This document shows, piece after piece, positions 1 to 8,595 of a stretch of 64,000 nucleotides of DNA. Within the stretch, counting starts at the first letter, position 1. Each line of letters opens with the position of its first letter. The translations under genes were made by a program, and so were the position numbers. The notes below the pieces were generated by a model, which ran no database searches, was not told where the DNA came from, and saw only the letters and a program-made list of their open reading frames with translations. Source of the DNA: Daejeonella sp. (GTDB lineage: Bacteria; Bacteroidota; Bacteroidia; Sphingobacteriales; Sphingobacteriaceae); contig NZ_JAUXXZ010000042.1 of assembly GCF_030684675.1 (NCBI RefSeq), forward strand, positions 53,995 to 117,994, in the 5' to 3' direction.

Positions 1-432
1 GTCATAAAAACCCTTTCCATATCCTGCGCGGTTACCCAGCTTATCGAATGCCAAAAGAGGAACAAATACCAGATCGATCTGATCGGCTGGAATAATCTTT
101 CCATGGATAGGTTCCGGGATATCAAATTTATTTCTGCCTAAAATGGTGTATTCATGGTCATAAAGCACGTTTTCAATTTTCAGATTTTTAAAATCGGTCC
201 TGGGTATGACAATCTTTAATTCCGGAAAATTTTCCTTGAAGTAGTTTAGAATAGAGAAGGTATCAAGCTCGTTCATTTTTCGAATAGGCATGAAAACATG
301 AACCATACGATACTCAGACCAGTTAAGGAGCTTAACCTGATCCATTAAGGCATCAGTCAGCATCCAGTACTCTGAACGCGTAAGGTTCTGACGCTTTTCC
401 AGAAATAATTTCCGAAGTGTAGCTTTATCCAC
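1..432 (-). CDS. 5-formyltetrahydrofolate cyclo-ligase, 3' end cut by window edge
   Basis: Partial gene: the first 144 codons are present and the rest lies beyond the left edge. The visible end carries the family's nucleotide-binding signature, read as FDKLGNRAGYGKGFYD. The N-terminus has the usual basic opening (DKATLRKLFLEKRQNL). The enzyme converts 5-formyl-THF to 5,10-methenyl-THF using ATP. The start is taken as GTG at 432, because an in-frame stop lies about 40 bases upstream and no ATG falls between. The family assignment is firm, the exact start less so. It is the last gene of a minus-strand run, separated from efp by a terminator. Confidence 0.85.
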   Translation of the reverse strand, partial: MDKATLRKLFLEKRQNLTRSEYWMLTDALMDQVKLLNWSEYRMVHVFMPIRKMNELDTFSILNYFKENFPELKIVIPRTDFKNLKIENVLYDHEYTILGRNKFDIPEPIHGKIIPADQIDLVFVPLLAFDKLGNRAGYGKGFYD

Positions 433-469
433 AACACGAATGTAAAAACAATTCCTTCGAAATTTCGTT

Positions 470-504
470 CAAAAAAAAGGTCTTTCCATGAAGAAAAGAC
501 CTTT
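470..504 (-). terminator. Rho-independent terminator after efp
   Basis: A perfect 10-bp inverted repeat, AAAGGTCTTT (476-485) and AAAGACCTTT (495-504), has a 9-base loop. Read on the minus strand, a run of eight T follows the stem. It begins about 16 bases past the efp stop. Confidence 0.8.
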
Positions 505-519
505 CAAAAAAACTAAAAA

Positions 520-1080
520 CTATTTTACTCTTTCGATGTATTCTCCTGTACGTGTATCTACCCTTACCCTATCTCCCTGGTTAACAAAAAGAGGCACCCG
601 AATCTCAATTCCTGTTTCAACTGTAGCACTTTTTAAAGCATTAGTAGAGGTATCCCCTTTTACTGCCGGCTCAGTGTAAGTAATTTCAAGCTCTACACTG
701 GTAGGTGCCTGTGCCATTATTGGCTCTTCGCTTTCAAAAGAAACAATCACATTCATTCCTTCTTTCAGAAATTTAGCTGCGTTTCCAAATAAGGTTTTTT
801 CAATACTAAATTGCTCAAAAGTTGTATTGTCCATCACCACAAAATAATCCCCTTCTTCATAGAGATACTGGTAATCACTGGTTTCAACCCGGCAAATTTC
901 AACCTGCTCATCTGTTCCCATCCTGGCCTCAACAATTTTACCCGTTTTTATATTCCGTAGCTTTCCGATGTAAAAAGCCCCCCCTTTACCTGGTGTACGG
1001 TGAATGATTTCATCCACAGTTACCAATTCGCCATTATAACGTAATATATTTCCTGATTTAATTTCTGAAGCTTTTGCCAT
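520..1080 (-). CDS. efp: Elongation factor P
   Basis: Translation elongation factor that relieves ribosomes stalled at polyproline stretches, acting near the P site. The 186 residues match the family length, with an N-terminal KOW-like domain and two OB domains. The loop that carries the modified residue in other bacteria reads PGKGG with Lys32 at its tip. The C-terminal signature VRVDTRTGEYIERVK is intact. It has its own promoter and terminator, so it is probably monocistronic. No EF-P modification enzyme is seen in the window. Confidence 0.97.
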   Translation of the reverse strand: MAKASEIKSGNILRYNGELVTVDEIIHRTPGKGGAFYIGKLRNIKTGKIVEARMGTDEQVEICRVETSDYQYLYEEGDYFVVMDNTTFEQFSIEKTLFGNAAKFLKEGMNVIVSFESEEPIMAQAPTSVELEITYTEPAVKGDTSTNALKSATVETGIEIRVPLFVNQGDRVRVDTRTGEYIERVK

Positions 1081-1103
1081 AAGATTTTACTGATTTCGAG
1101 CCG

Positions 1104-1134
1104 CAAAGATAGGGGCATTTTATTAATTTTCCAA
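1104..1134 (-). promoter_or_regulatory. Bacteroidota-type promoter of efp
   Basis: On the minus strand TATCTTTG (1111-1104) fits the -7 consensus TAnnTTTG. TTGG lies 19 bases upstream in the -33 position. The -7 box ends 23 bases before the efp ATG. Assigned by motif only. Confidence 0.6.
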
Positions 1135-1211
1135 TAATTGCCTCTGGGGTTAAGAGACAGGGCAAGGGATCATCCAATGCTTTCGGTAAGGGATTAAGAA
1201 AAAGCAGCGTT

Positions 1212-1832
1212 TCATTTATAATCTGCTACATTCAGTTGCTTTTTACAAAAACTATACTCCTGTATTTGATTAGAGCAAATGATGAGAATCCGGTCTGCAG
1301 AATATTTTTCAACAAGCGATAGGTACCATTCTAGGCCCTGCTGATCGAGATTTGAGGCTGGTTCATCCAGAAGAATCATATCCGTATCAGAACAAAAAGC
1401 CAGCGCAAGTTTTACCCGCTGTTTCATCCCCGAAGAAAAATACTTTATCGCTTTATGCTCAGAGCGTTTCAGACCCATCAGTTCAATCAATAGATCACGG
1501 TCAAGCCCGGATCGATATTTCTTAAAGCGAAAATGAAAATCAATAAGCTCCCTTAGCGTAAGCTCTTCGATGAGTTCAAGATAGGGTGCAGCCATAGATA
1601 AATGCTCAAAAACATTTTCCGGGTTGAGCAAAACACCTCCCATTGTATAAGAAATTGTTCCCTCTGAGCTGCTCAGACTACCCGAAATAACCTGTAACAT
1701 TGTAGATTTTCCAGCACCGTTGGCACCCAGAATGGCATAGGAGCTGCCACTTTCAAAAACATAATTTACATCCCTGAAAATCCATTCGCGATTAAACCGG
1801 CGGCCAATGTGTTCAAGGTTTATCTTCATCAT
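1212..1832 (-). CDS. ABC transporter ATP-binding protein, orphan
   Basis: Single ABC ATPase domain of 206 residues. Walker A GANGAGKST spans 36-44, a signature-like SSGMKQR lies near 133-139 and Walker B MILLDEP spans 152-158. The short form with an SSGMKQR signature is like ATPases that power small two-component exporters, but no membrane partner is encoded beside it. It follows lpxA by 29 bases on the same strand, so it is probably cotranscribed with the lipid A genes. Substrate unknown. A second Met directly follows the first, so the start may be one codon later. Confidence 0.85.
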   Translation of the reverse strand: MMKINLEHIGRRFNREWIFRDVNYVFESGSSYAILGANGAGKSTMLQVISGSLSSSEGTISYTMGGVLLNPENVFEHLSMAAPYLELIEELTLRELIDFHFRFKKYRSGLDRDLLIELMGLKRSEHKAIKYFSSGMKQRVKLALAFCSDTDMILLDEPASNLDQQGLEWYLSLVEKYSADRILIICSNQIQEYSFCKKQLNVADYK

Positions 1833-1861
1833 AATTACAAATCCCTCAGGGATCTCAGGGT

Positions 1862-2647
1862 TTAGGAATTACCAAAACCCTTCATAACACCGCGGTTAGA
1901 GTTTCGGATAAAATCAATGATCTCATCCCGGATCTCAGTAGCTTCACGCTCGGTTTCTATAATATCCAGGGCTCTGGAAATATTGTATTTTTTCAGGAAT
2001 ATGGTCCTGTAAATATCCTGGATCTCATTAATCTGCTCGGAAGTAAAGCCTCTGCGGCGTAAACCGACTGAGTTTATTCCAACATAAGCCAGTGGCTCAC
2101 GGCCAGCCTTGGTATAGGGAGGCACATCTTTACGCACTAGAGAACCACCTGATATAATCGAATGCGCACCAATTGAAACAAACTGGTGAACAGCAGAGGC
2201 TCCGCCAATAAAAGCATAGTCCTGCACTTCAATATGTCCGGCCAGTTGTACTGAGTTTGCAATGATAACATTGTTTCCGATAACACAATCGTGAGCAATG
2301 TGAACATAAGCCATCAAAAGACAGTTTGACCCAATAGTTGTTGTATTCTTGTCGAGCGCTGTACCCCTGTTCAGGGTTACACATTCCCTGATAATCGTAT
2401 TATCTCCGATAGTAACTGTAGAAGCTTCCCCTTTATATTTCATATCCTGGGGAGGTGCCGAAACAACAGCTCCCGGAAATATACGGCAGTTTTTCCCGAT
2501 ACGGGCACCATCCATAATGGTAACATTTGATCCAATCCAGGTACCTTCACCAATAACTACATCCTTGTAGATGGTAACAAAAGGTTCTATAACAACGGTT
2601 TCGGCAATCTTGGCCTGTGGGTGAATATATGCTAAAGGCTGGATCAT
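1862..2647 (-). CDS. lpxA: Acyl-ACP--UDP-N-acetylglucosamine O-acyltransferase LpxA
   Basis: First step of lipid A synthesis: transfers a 3-hydroxyacyl chain from ACP to the 3-OH of UDP-GlcNAc. Left-handed beta-helix hexapeptide repeats fill the first ~190 residues, followed by an alpha-helical C-terminus. The catalytic histidine is His119 in HIAHDCVIG. Length 261 is typical. The start ATG overlaps the end of lpxC-fabZ by 4 bases, implying translational coupling. LpxA and LpxC-FabZ thus sit in one message that covers the first two lipid A steps and hydroxyacyl-ACP dehydration. Confidence 0.97.
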   Translation of the reverse strand: MIQPLAYIHPQAKIAETVVIEPFVTIYKDVVIGEGTWIGSNVTIMDGARIGKNCRIFPGAVVSAPPQDMKYKGEASTVTIGDNTIIRECVTLNRGTALDKNTTTIGSNCLLMAYVHIAHDCVIGNNVIIANSVQLAGHIEVQDYAFIGGASAVHQFVSIGAHSIISGGSLVRKDVPPYTKAGREPLAYVGINSVGLRRRGFTSEQINEIQDIYRTIFLKKYNISRALDIIETEREATEIRDEIIDFIRNSNRGVMKGFGNS

Positions 2648-4071
2648 ACGCTTGCTTCGCTTTCTTTAACTCTGATTATTTGTGCCATCATTTCTGCCTC
2701 AACCACAATCTTTTCACCTACCATTCCAACACCTTTCATCTGGCAAATACCTCTTCTGATTGGTTCCATTAAATCGCAGCGGAATACAATAGTATCTCCC
2801 GGTAAAACTTGAGCGCGGAATCTAACCCGATCAATCTTTAAGAAATAGGTCAGGTAATTTCGTGGATCAGGAACAGTACTAAGTACCAGAATTCCTCCCG
2901 TTTGCGCCATCGCTTCGATCTGAATTACTCCCGGAAGCACCGGTGCACCCGGAAAATGCCCTTTGAAGAATTCTTCATTCATGGTAACATTTTTCACTCC
3001 AACAACGTGTGTTTTTGAAAGTTCGAGAATCTTGTCAATAAACAAAAAGGGCTGTCTGTGAGGCAAAATGTTCATGATCTGAACCACATCATACAATGGT
3101 GGAACACTTGGGTCATAAACCTGTACATTCTTTTTTGACCTTTCTTTTTTAATCTGGGATTTAATCTTCTTGGCAAAAGCAATATTTGCGGCATGTCCCG
3201 GTCTTGCAGCCATGATATGGCCCTTCAGTGGAACACCAACTAATGCCAGATCACCAATCATATCCAAAAGCTTATGACGTGCCGGCTCATTCTGATAACG
3301 CAATTCAATATTATTCAGAATACCTTCTCTGGCAACATCAATATCATCGCGGTTAAAAAGTTTGGCAAGATTCTTTAACTCTTCCTTACTTACCTGTTTA
3401 TCTACGACCACAATCGCATTATTCAAATCACCACCCTTAATCAGATCATGTTTCAATAACATTTCAAGTTCATGGAGGAAACAAAATGTACGACAAGATG
3501 CAATTTCCTTTTTAAATTCTGAAAGTGTTGTTATTGCTGCATGCTGACTGCCCAAAACCGGTGAGTTATAATCGATCATGCAGGTGAAGCGATAATCATC
3601 CAGGGGCATAGCAACCATCTCTACCTTTCGATCAGGTTCAGAATAATGAATATTATGAGGAATACTGTAATACTCCCGGTCGGCTTCCTGATTAACAAAT
3701 CCTACATTCTCAAGTGCATCAACGAATTGTATGGAGCTTCCATCCATAATTGGAATCTCTGGTCCGTCGAGCTCCATCAAAATGTTATCAACTTCTGTAC
3801 CCACCAGACTGGCCAAAACGTGCTCAACAGTATTTACACTTGCTCCATTCTGTGTTAAGGTAGTTCCCCTTGAGGTATCGGTCACATTATCAACATCAGC
3901 ATCAATGACCGGTGTTCCCGGAAGGTCAATTCTTTTAAATTTATAACCATGGTTTTCGGGAGCAGGCTTAAATGTCATCCTTGCCACCTTGCCGGTATGT
4001 AAGCCGACACCTGTCACAGAAACTTCTGATTTAATTGTTCTTTGTTTTACATTCATCGTATTGATATTCAT
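2644..4071 (-). CDS. lpxC-fabZ: Bifunctional UDP-3-O-acyl-GlcNAc deacetylase / 3-hydroxyacyl-ACP dehydratase
   Basis: Fusion of LpxC (about residues 8-300) and FabZ (about 330-475), an arrangement common in Bacteroidota. LpxC makes the committed lipid A step. Its zinc ligands are recognisable as His84 (TVEHVLASL), His266 and Asp270 (RHKLLDMIGD). The FabZ half has His372 in GHFPGAPVLPG and Glu386 in IEAMAQ, the catalytic pair. The fusion ties commitment to lipid A to the dehydratase that competes for the same hydroxyacyl-ACP pool. A second Met at residue 6 is an alternative start. It lies 15 bases after lpxD and overlaps lpxA. Confidence 0.97.
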   Translation of the reverse strand: MNINTMNVKQRTIKSEVSVTGVGLHTGKVARMTFKPAPENHGYKFKRIDLPGTPVIDADVDNVTDTSRGTTLTQNGASVNTVEHVLASLVGTEVDNILMELDGPEIPIMDGSSIQFVDALENVGFVNQEADREYYSIPHNIHYSEPDRKVEMVAMPLDDYRFTCMIDYNSPVLGSQHAAITTLSEFKKEIASCRTFCFLHELEMLLKHDLIKGGDLNNAIVVVDKQVSKEELKNLAKLFNRDDIDVAREGILNNIELRYQNEPARHKLLDMIGDLALVGVPLKGHIMAARPGHAANIAFAKKIKSQIKKERSKKNVQVYDPSVPPLYDVVQIMNILPHRQPFLFIDKILELSKTHVVGVKNVTMNEEFFKGHFPGAPVLPGVIQIEAMAQTGGILVLSTVPDPRNYLTYFLKIDRVRFRAQVLPGDTIVFRCDLMEPIRRGICQMKGVGMVGEKIVVEAEMMAQIIRVKESEASV

Positions 4072-4086
4072 CAGTCCGAATACTGA

Positions 4087-5124
4087 TCACTTTAAACGGT
4101 CTTTTATTATGTTTTCAAGTTCTTCAATTCGCTTTTCCAGCTCGGGTAAGCGCTTTATTATGACCTGCGATTTCAATGAATTCCGATAAGTCATCATTGG
4201 GAATCCGTTCCAGCTCATATTCTCTTCTTTTATAGAATTATTAACCGCTGATTTTGCCCCGATATTACTGCCATTGGCTATACTTATGTGTCCAACCATT
4301 CCTACCTGTCCGCCAATAACGCAGTTTTCACCAATTTTGGTACTTCCTGATACTCCCGTTTGTGCCGCAATTACCGTATTTGCACCAATTTCCACATTAT
4401 GAGCAATCTGAATCAGGTTATCCAGCTTTACACCCTTGCGGATAATGGTTGATCCCATTGTTGCCCGGTCTATGGTTGTATTTGATCCTATTTCTACGTT
4501 TTCCTCAATGATAACGTTTCCGATCTGGCTTACCTTTCGATAAACACCTTCACCGCCGTTCGCAAAGCCAAAACCGTCACTTCCGATAATCGCACCGGAA
4601 TGAATAATTGAATTATCACCAATGATACAATTAAAGTACACCTTAACACCAGAATACAAAGTTACATTCTTACCAACAACTACATTATCTGCCAGATAGG
4701 CATTCGGATAAATCTTACTACCGTCCCCAATCTTAACATTCGGGCCAATATATGCAAGTGCAGCAATGTAAACATCTTTACCTATCTCAGCACTTGGATG
4801 AATAAAACTGGGTTCTTCTATACCGGTTTTATTCGATTTTAAGAGTTCATCGTATTTTTCAAGCAAAACCGAAAATGCACTGTAAGCATTTTTTACTCTG
4901 ATTAAAGTTGCCTTAATGGGCTGGGAAGGTACAAATTCATCATTTACAATAATGATCGACGCTCCTGAGCCATAAACAAATTGCTCGTACTTAGAATTTG
5001 CAAGAAAAGACAAAGAACCCAGCTTTGCATCTTCTATTTTTGCAAGCTGATTTACTGTCACCTCAGGATTACCTTCTACAGTACCTTCAAGTAAAATTCC
5101 AATCTGATGTGCAGTTAGTTGCAT
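4087..5124 (-). CDS. lpxD: UDP-3-O-acylglucosamine N-acyltransferase LpxD
   Basis: Third committed lipid A enzyme: adds the N-linked hydroxyacyl chain to UDP-3-O-acyl-glucosamine. An N-terminal uridine-binding domain (about 1-100) is followed by hexapeptide repeats (about 108-310) and a short C-terminal coiled helix (KRLPELEKRIEELENI). The catalytic His is His242 in IQIAHNVEIG. Length 345 is typical. It is the upstream gene of the lpxD / lpxC-fabZ / lpxA run and lies 58 bases after the HD gene, so transcription may start before either. Confidence 0.96.
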   Translation of the reverse strand: MQLTAHQIGILLEGTVEGNPEVTVNQLAKIEDAKLGSLSFLANSKYEQFVYGSGASIIIVNDEFVPSQPIKATLIRVKNAYSAFSVLLEKYDELLKSNKTGIEEPSFIHPSAEIGKDVYIAALAYIGPNVKIGDGSKIYPNAYLADNVVVGKNVTLYSGVKVYFNCIIGDNSIIHSGAIIGSDGFGFANGGEGVYRKVSQIGNVIIEENVEIGSNTTIDRATMGSTIIRKGVKLDNLIQIAHNVEIGANTVIAAQTGVSGSTKIGENCVIGGQVGMVGHISIANGSNIGAKSAVNNSIKEENMSWNGFPMMTYRNSLKSQVIIKRLPELEKRIEELENIIKDRLK

Positions 5125-5182
5125 CGGGCAAATTTATAGCTTATATGTTAACGAACAAATTTTGAACTTATTCGCATGTTTA

Positions 5183-6418
5183 TTAATTGACATCCCTTAT
5201 TTCCTTAACATAACAGAGTATATACTTCTGTACAGTTTTTGCCAATGCTTCCAGATTAGAATTATCTGATGCTTTGGTAATATCCTGTATAGATCCATTT
5301 TTCATCAAAATGTTAATACTCCCGTCTCCAACATGGTAGGCGTTATTCTTTATTGTATCAGTAAATACGAAATACGAGGTGTCATCGTCAGAAACCTCGA
5401 ATTCATCAGTAACTCTATCGGCCAGTTCATTTATCCATTCCACTGGTGGTGGCTCATTACTGATCTCCACTTTATAAAGGTTTCTGCTGATCAGGTGATT
5501 ACAAAGTGTTGAAAGGATAAGATCCTCATCATCAGCCCAAACCTTTATCGATGTAAATATATCATTATCATCTAGTTTGGTAAATCTTTCTAGATTTCGG
5601 GGGTCGTTTCTGAATTCTTCCCGGCTTACTGAATTCTTCAAAAAATAGGAAAAACAGGGACTGGCAAATAAATTCCTTCCCTCAAGTGATAGTTCTTTTG
5701 CCCTTTCCAAAATCTTTACAAGCATTTGCTCAGCAGCAATGACCGTCTTATGAAGGTATACCTGCCAGTACATTAGTCTGCGGGCAATTAAAAATTTCTC
5801 TATAGAATAAATTCCCTTTTCTTCAACAACTAACTGATCATCAATAACATCCAGCATTTTTATGATCCTGTCAAAGCTGATTACCCCTTCCGAAACTCCG
5901 GTAAAAAAACTATCCCGGTTCAGGTAATCCAGGCGATCAATATCCAGTTGCCCTGAGACCAGCTGATGTAAAAAAGTCTTTGGATAGCGGTTGTTGAATA
6001 TTTCAAGAGCCATGGTAAGCTTACCATCAAACTCCCGATTCAGATTATTCATCAAAAGTGCCGTGATATGCTCATGTGATACCCCATCAACAATGGTGTG
6101 CTCCAGGGCATGAGAAAAGGGTCCATGGCCGATATCGTGAAGTAAAATGGCGATCATCACCGCCTCCTCCTCTTCATAAGAAATTGCCTGTCCTTTACTT
6201 TTAATCGTTTCAATTGCCAGACTCATCAGATGCATTGCACCAAGTGCATGATGAAAACGAGTGTGTAAAGCACCAGGGTAAACCAGGTGAGTCATACCCA
6301 GTTGTTTGATATAGCGTAAGCGCTGAACATAGGGGTGCTGAATCAAATCATACACCAGTTCTGATGGAATCGTGATGAATCCGTAAACTGGATCATTAAT
6401 TATTTTCTTCTTATTCAA
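5183..6418 (-). CDS. HD-domain phosphohydrolase (dGTPase-like)
   Basis: Cytosolic HD-superfamily metal-dependent phosphohydrolase of 411 residues. The metal site is visible: His56/57 in TRFHHALG, His94-Asp95 in LLHDIGHGPFSH, and a downstream Asp in DIDRLDYLNRD. The domain order resembles SAMHD1-like and dNTP triphosphohydrolase relatives, but the substrate cannot be read from the sequence. It is divergent from porX across 96 bases and conserved next to lpxD in this phylum. Confidence 0.85.
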   Translation of the reverse strand: MNKKKIINDPVYGFITIPSELVYDLIQHPYVQRLRYIKQLGMTHLVYPGALHTRFHHALGAMHLMSLAIETIKSKGQAISYEEEEAVMIAILLHDIGHGPFSHALEHTIVDGVSHEHITALLMNNLNREFDGKLTMALEIFNNRYPKTFLHQLVSGQLDIDRLDYLNRDSFFTGVSEGVISFDRIIKMLDVIDDQLVVEEKGIYSIEKFLIARRLMYWQVYLHKTVIAAEQMLVKILERAKELSLEGRNLFASPCFSYFLKNSVSREEFRNDPRNLERFTKLDDNDIFTSIKVWADDEDLILSTLCNHLISRNLYKVEISNEPPPVEWINELADRVTDEFEVSDDDTSYFVFTDTIKNNAYHVGDGSINILMKNGSIQDITKASDNSNLEALAKTVQKYILCYVKEIRDVN

Positions 6419-6514
6419 GATCGGGAGCCTTACGGCACAAAAATTGTTATTTTTAATGACAATTGAATGTATAAATAAGTTCGATGACCTATTAATTATT
6501 AATTTTACATTGAA

Positions 6515-8068
6515 ATGCAGGAAACAACCATATTGTGGGCCGACGATGAAATCGACCTGCTAAAACCACATATATTATTTCTGAATGAAAAAGGCTACAG
6601 GATTAAAACTGTGACCAATGGTAATGATGCTCTGGATTGTTTCAAAAAAGAAAACTTCGATCTGGTATTCCTTGACGAAAATATGCCGGGTCTTACCGGA
6701 TTGGAGACTCTGGCCAGAATTAAAACAATAGATCCTGATATTCCAATCGTACTCATCACTAAAAATGAGGAAGAGTATATGATGGAGGATGCAATTGGAT
6801 TTAAAATAGATGATTATCTGATCAAGCCGGTAAATCCAAAACAGATCTTACTCACAATAAAAAAACTTATTGATAATAAACGTCTGGTCAGTGAGAAAAC
6901 ATCTATGGCCTATCGACAGGATTTCAGAACCCTGGGAATGACACTGAATGAAAATCTAAGCTTTTCAGAGTGGGTAGATGTTTATAAAAAATTGGTGTAC
7001 TGGGAATTATCTCTTGAGAAACTAGAAGATGATGGTATGCATGAGATCCTGACTGTGCAGAAATCAGAGGCCAATGTTCAATTCTCAAAATTTATTGAAA
7101 AAAACTATCTGAAATGGCTTAAAAATCCGGAGGATGGGCCAATTACCTCAAATCAACTTTTTGTTAAAAAGGTTTTTCCATCGTTAGAGCCTAAAAAACC
7201 GACTTTCTTCATCCTCATTGATAATTTGAGATATGATCAGTGGAAAATGATCAATTCTCTTTTGATGGATTATTACCGCATCGAAGAAGAAGATAGTTAT
7301 TACAGCATCTTACCCACTGCAACTCAATATGCCAGGAACGCGATTTTTTCAGGATTTATGCCCTTGGAAATGGAGCGGCATTTTCCCAAAATGTGGCAGA
7401 ATGATGAGGATGAGGGGGGTAAAAATCTTTTCGAAGAAAAATTTCTTGCTGAGCAGATTCAACGAGTCATGCGTAAGGACTGCAAATTTTCCTATAATAA
7501 GATTCTAACCTTTGAACAAGGAAAAAACATTAGTGAAAACCTGAACAATTTAATGGGTAATGATCTGAATGTTATCGTCTATAATTTCGTTGATATGCTT
7601 TCTCATGCAAGAACCGATATGGCGATGATACGGGAACTTGCAAACGACGAAGCAGCATACCGCTCTTTAACCCTATCCTGGTTCGAGCACTCACCTCTGC
7701 TGGATGCTTTAAAAAAGCTTTCCCAGAAAAAAATAAAACTGATTATTACTACTGATCACGGCACGATCCGGGTAAAGCATCCGAGTAAAGTGATTGGCGA
7801 CCGTAATACCAATTCAAATTTGAGATATAAACAAGGTAAAAATCTCGATTTCAATTCAAAAGATGTGTTTCATGTCAAAAATCCACATGAGGCAATGCTT
7901 CCAAAACTTCACATGAGTTCGAGCTTTATTTTTGCAAAAGAAGATAGTTTTTTTGTTTACCCCAACAATTACAACCATTTTGTTAATTATTTTAACGAAA
8001 CATTCCAGCATGGGGGCATTTCCATGGAAGAAATGATTGTCCCATACGTTACCTACAGTCCTAAATAG
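6515..8068 (+). CDS. porX: PorX: response regulator with PglZ (alkaline phosphatase-like) output domain
   Basis: Regulator of type IX secretion. The N-terminal receiver (1-125) has acidic residues Asp10-Asp11, phospho-acceptor Asp54 in VFLDENMPG, Thr82 and Lys104. The C-terminal half is a PglZ domain of the alkaline phosphatase superfamily. Its metal-site motifs LIDNLRYDQW, LPTATQYARN, TTDHGTIRV and QHGGISMEEM are all present, so the phosphodiesterase site looks intact. In Porphyromonas and Flavobacterium PorX works with the kinase PorY and the sigma factor SigP; neither gene is in this window. The order porX, tsaE, ald is common in the phylum. Confidence 0.93.
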   Translation: MQETTILWADDEIDLLKPHILFLNEKGYRIKTVTNGNDALDCFKKENFDLVFLDENMPGLTGLETLARIKTIDPDIPIVLITKNEEEYMMEDAIGFKIDDYLIKPVNPKQILLTIKKLIDNKRLVSEKTSMAYRQDFRTLGMTLNENLSFSEWVDVYKKLVYWELSLEKLEDDGMHEILTVQKSEANVQFSKFIEKNYLKWLKNPEDGPITSNQLFVKKVFPSLEPKKPTFFILIDNLRYDQWKMINSLLMDYYRIEEEDSYYSILPTATQYARNAIFSGFMPLEMERHFPKMWQNDEDEGGKNLFEEKFLAEQIQRVMRKDCKFSYNKILTFEQGKNISENLNNLMGNDLNVIVYNFVDMLSHARTDMAMIRELANDEAAYRSLTLSWFEHSPLLDALKKLSQKKIKLIITTDHGTIRVKHPSKVIGDRNTNSNLRYKQGKNLDFNSKDVFHVKNPHEAMLPKLHMSSSFIFAKEDSFFVYPNNYNHFVNYFNETFQHGGISMEEMIVPYVTYSPK

Positions 8069-8106
8069 TCTAGTATAACAATTTTATCGCTTTATAATTC
8101 GATCTA

Positions 8107-8523
8107 ATGAACATCCGGGTCAATAACGAAGGGGAATTACATGAGGCAGCATCTGAACTGCTAAAGTTTGCAGAAAAAGAAAAAGTCTTTCTGTTTGAGG
8201 GCGACATGGGTGCAGGAAAAACAACTCTGATCAAAGCATTATGCTTTGTCCTTGGCATGAAAGAAACAGCAAGCAGCCCTACCTATTCAATAGTGAATGA
8301 ATATGTCTACCCCGGGGGAAAAATTTATCATTTTGATTTTTTTCGCATTAAATCCCAGAATGAAGCATTCGACATAGGATTTGAAGAATATCTTGCATCA
8401 GGAGAACATTGTTTTATCGAATGGCCGCAAAACATCTCCGACCTTTGGCCTCAAAACTACATCAAAATAATGATATCTGAAGGCGAAAGCGGATTGCGCA
8501 ATATCTATGTAAACAAGGTTTAA
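8107..8523 (+). CDS. tsaE: tRNA threonylcarbamoyladenosine synthesis ATPase TsaE
   Basis: P-loop ATPase that supports the TsaB-TsaD complex making t6A37 on ANN-decoding tRNAs. Walker A GDMGAGKTT lies at 32-40, followed by SSPTYSIVNEY and the DFFRI motif, all typical. Length 138 is normal. It starts 38 bases after porX on the same strand. tsaB and tsaD are elsewhere. Confidence 0.95.
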   Translation: MNIRVNNEGELHEAASELLKFAEKEKVFLFEGDMGAGKTTLIKALCFVLGMKETASSPTYSIVNEYVYPGGKIYHFDFFRIKSQNEAFDIGFEEYLASGEHCFIEWPQNISDLWPQNYIKIMISEGESGLRNIYVNKV

Positions 8524-8595
8524 ACTGAATTATTCTGAATTAAGCCCTTCCTGTTTTAAAAATTTCGTACCTTCATTTCCCTTATTAGAACCCGC

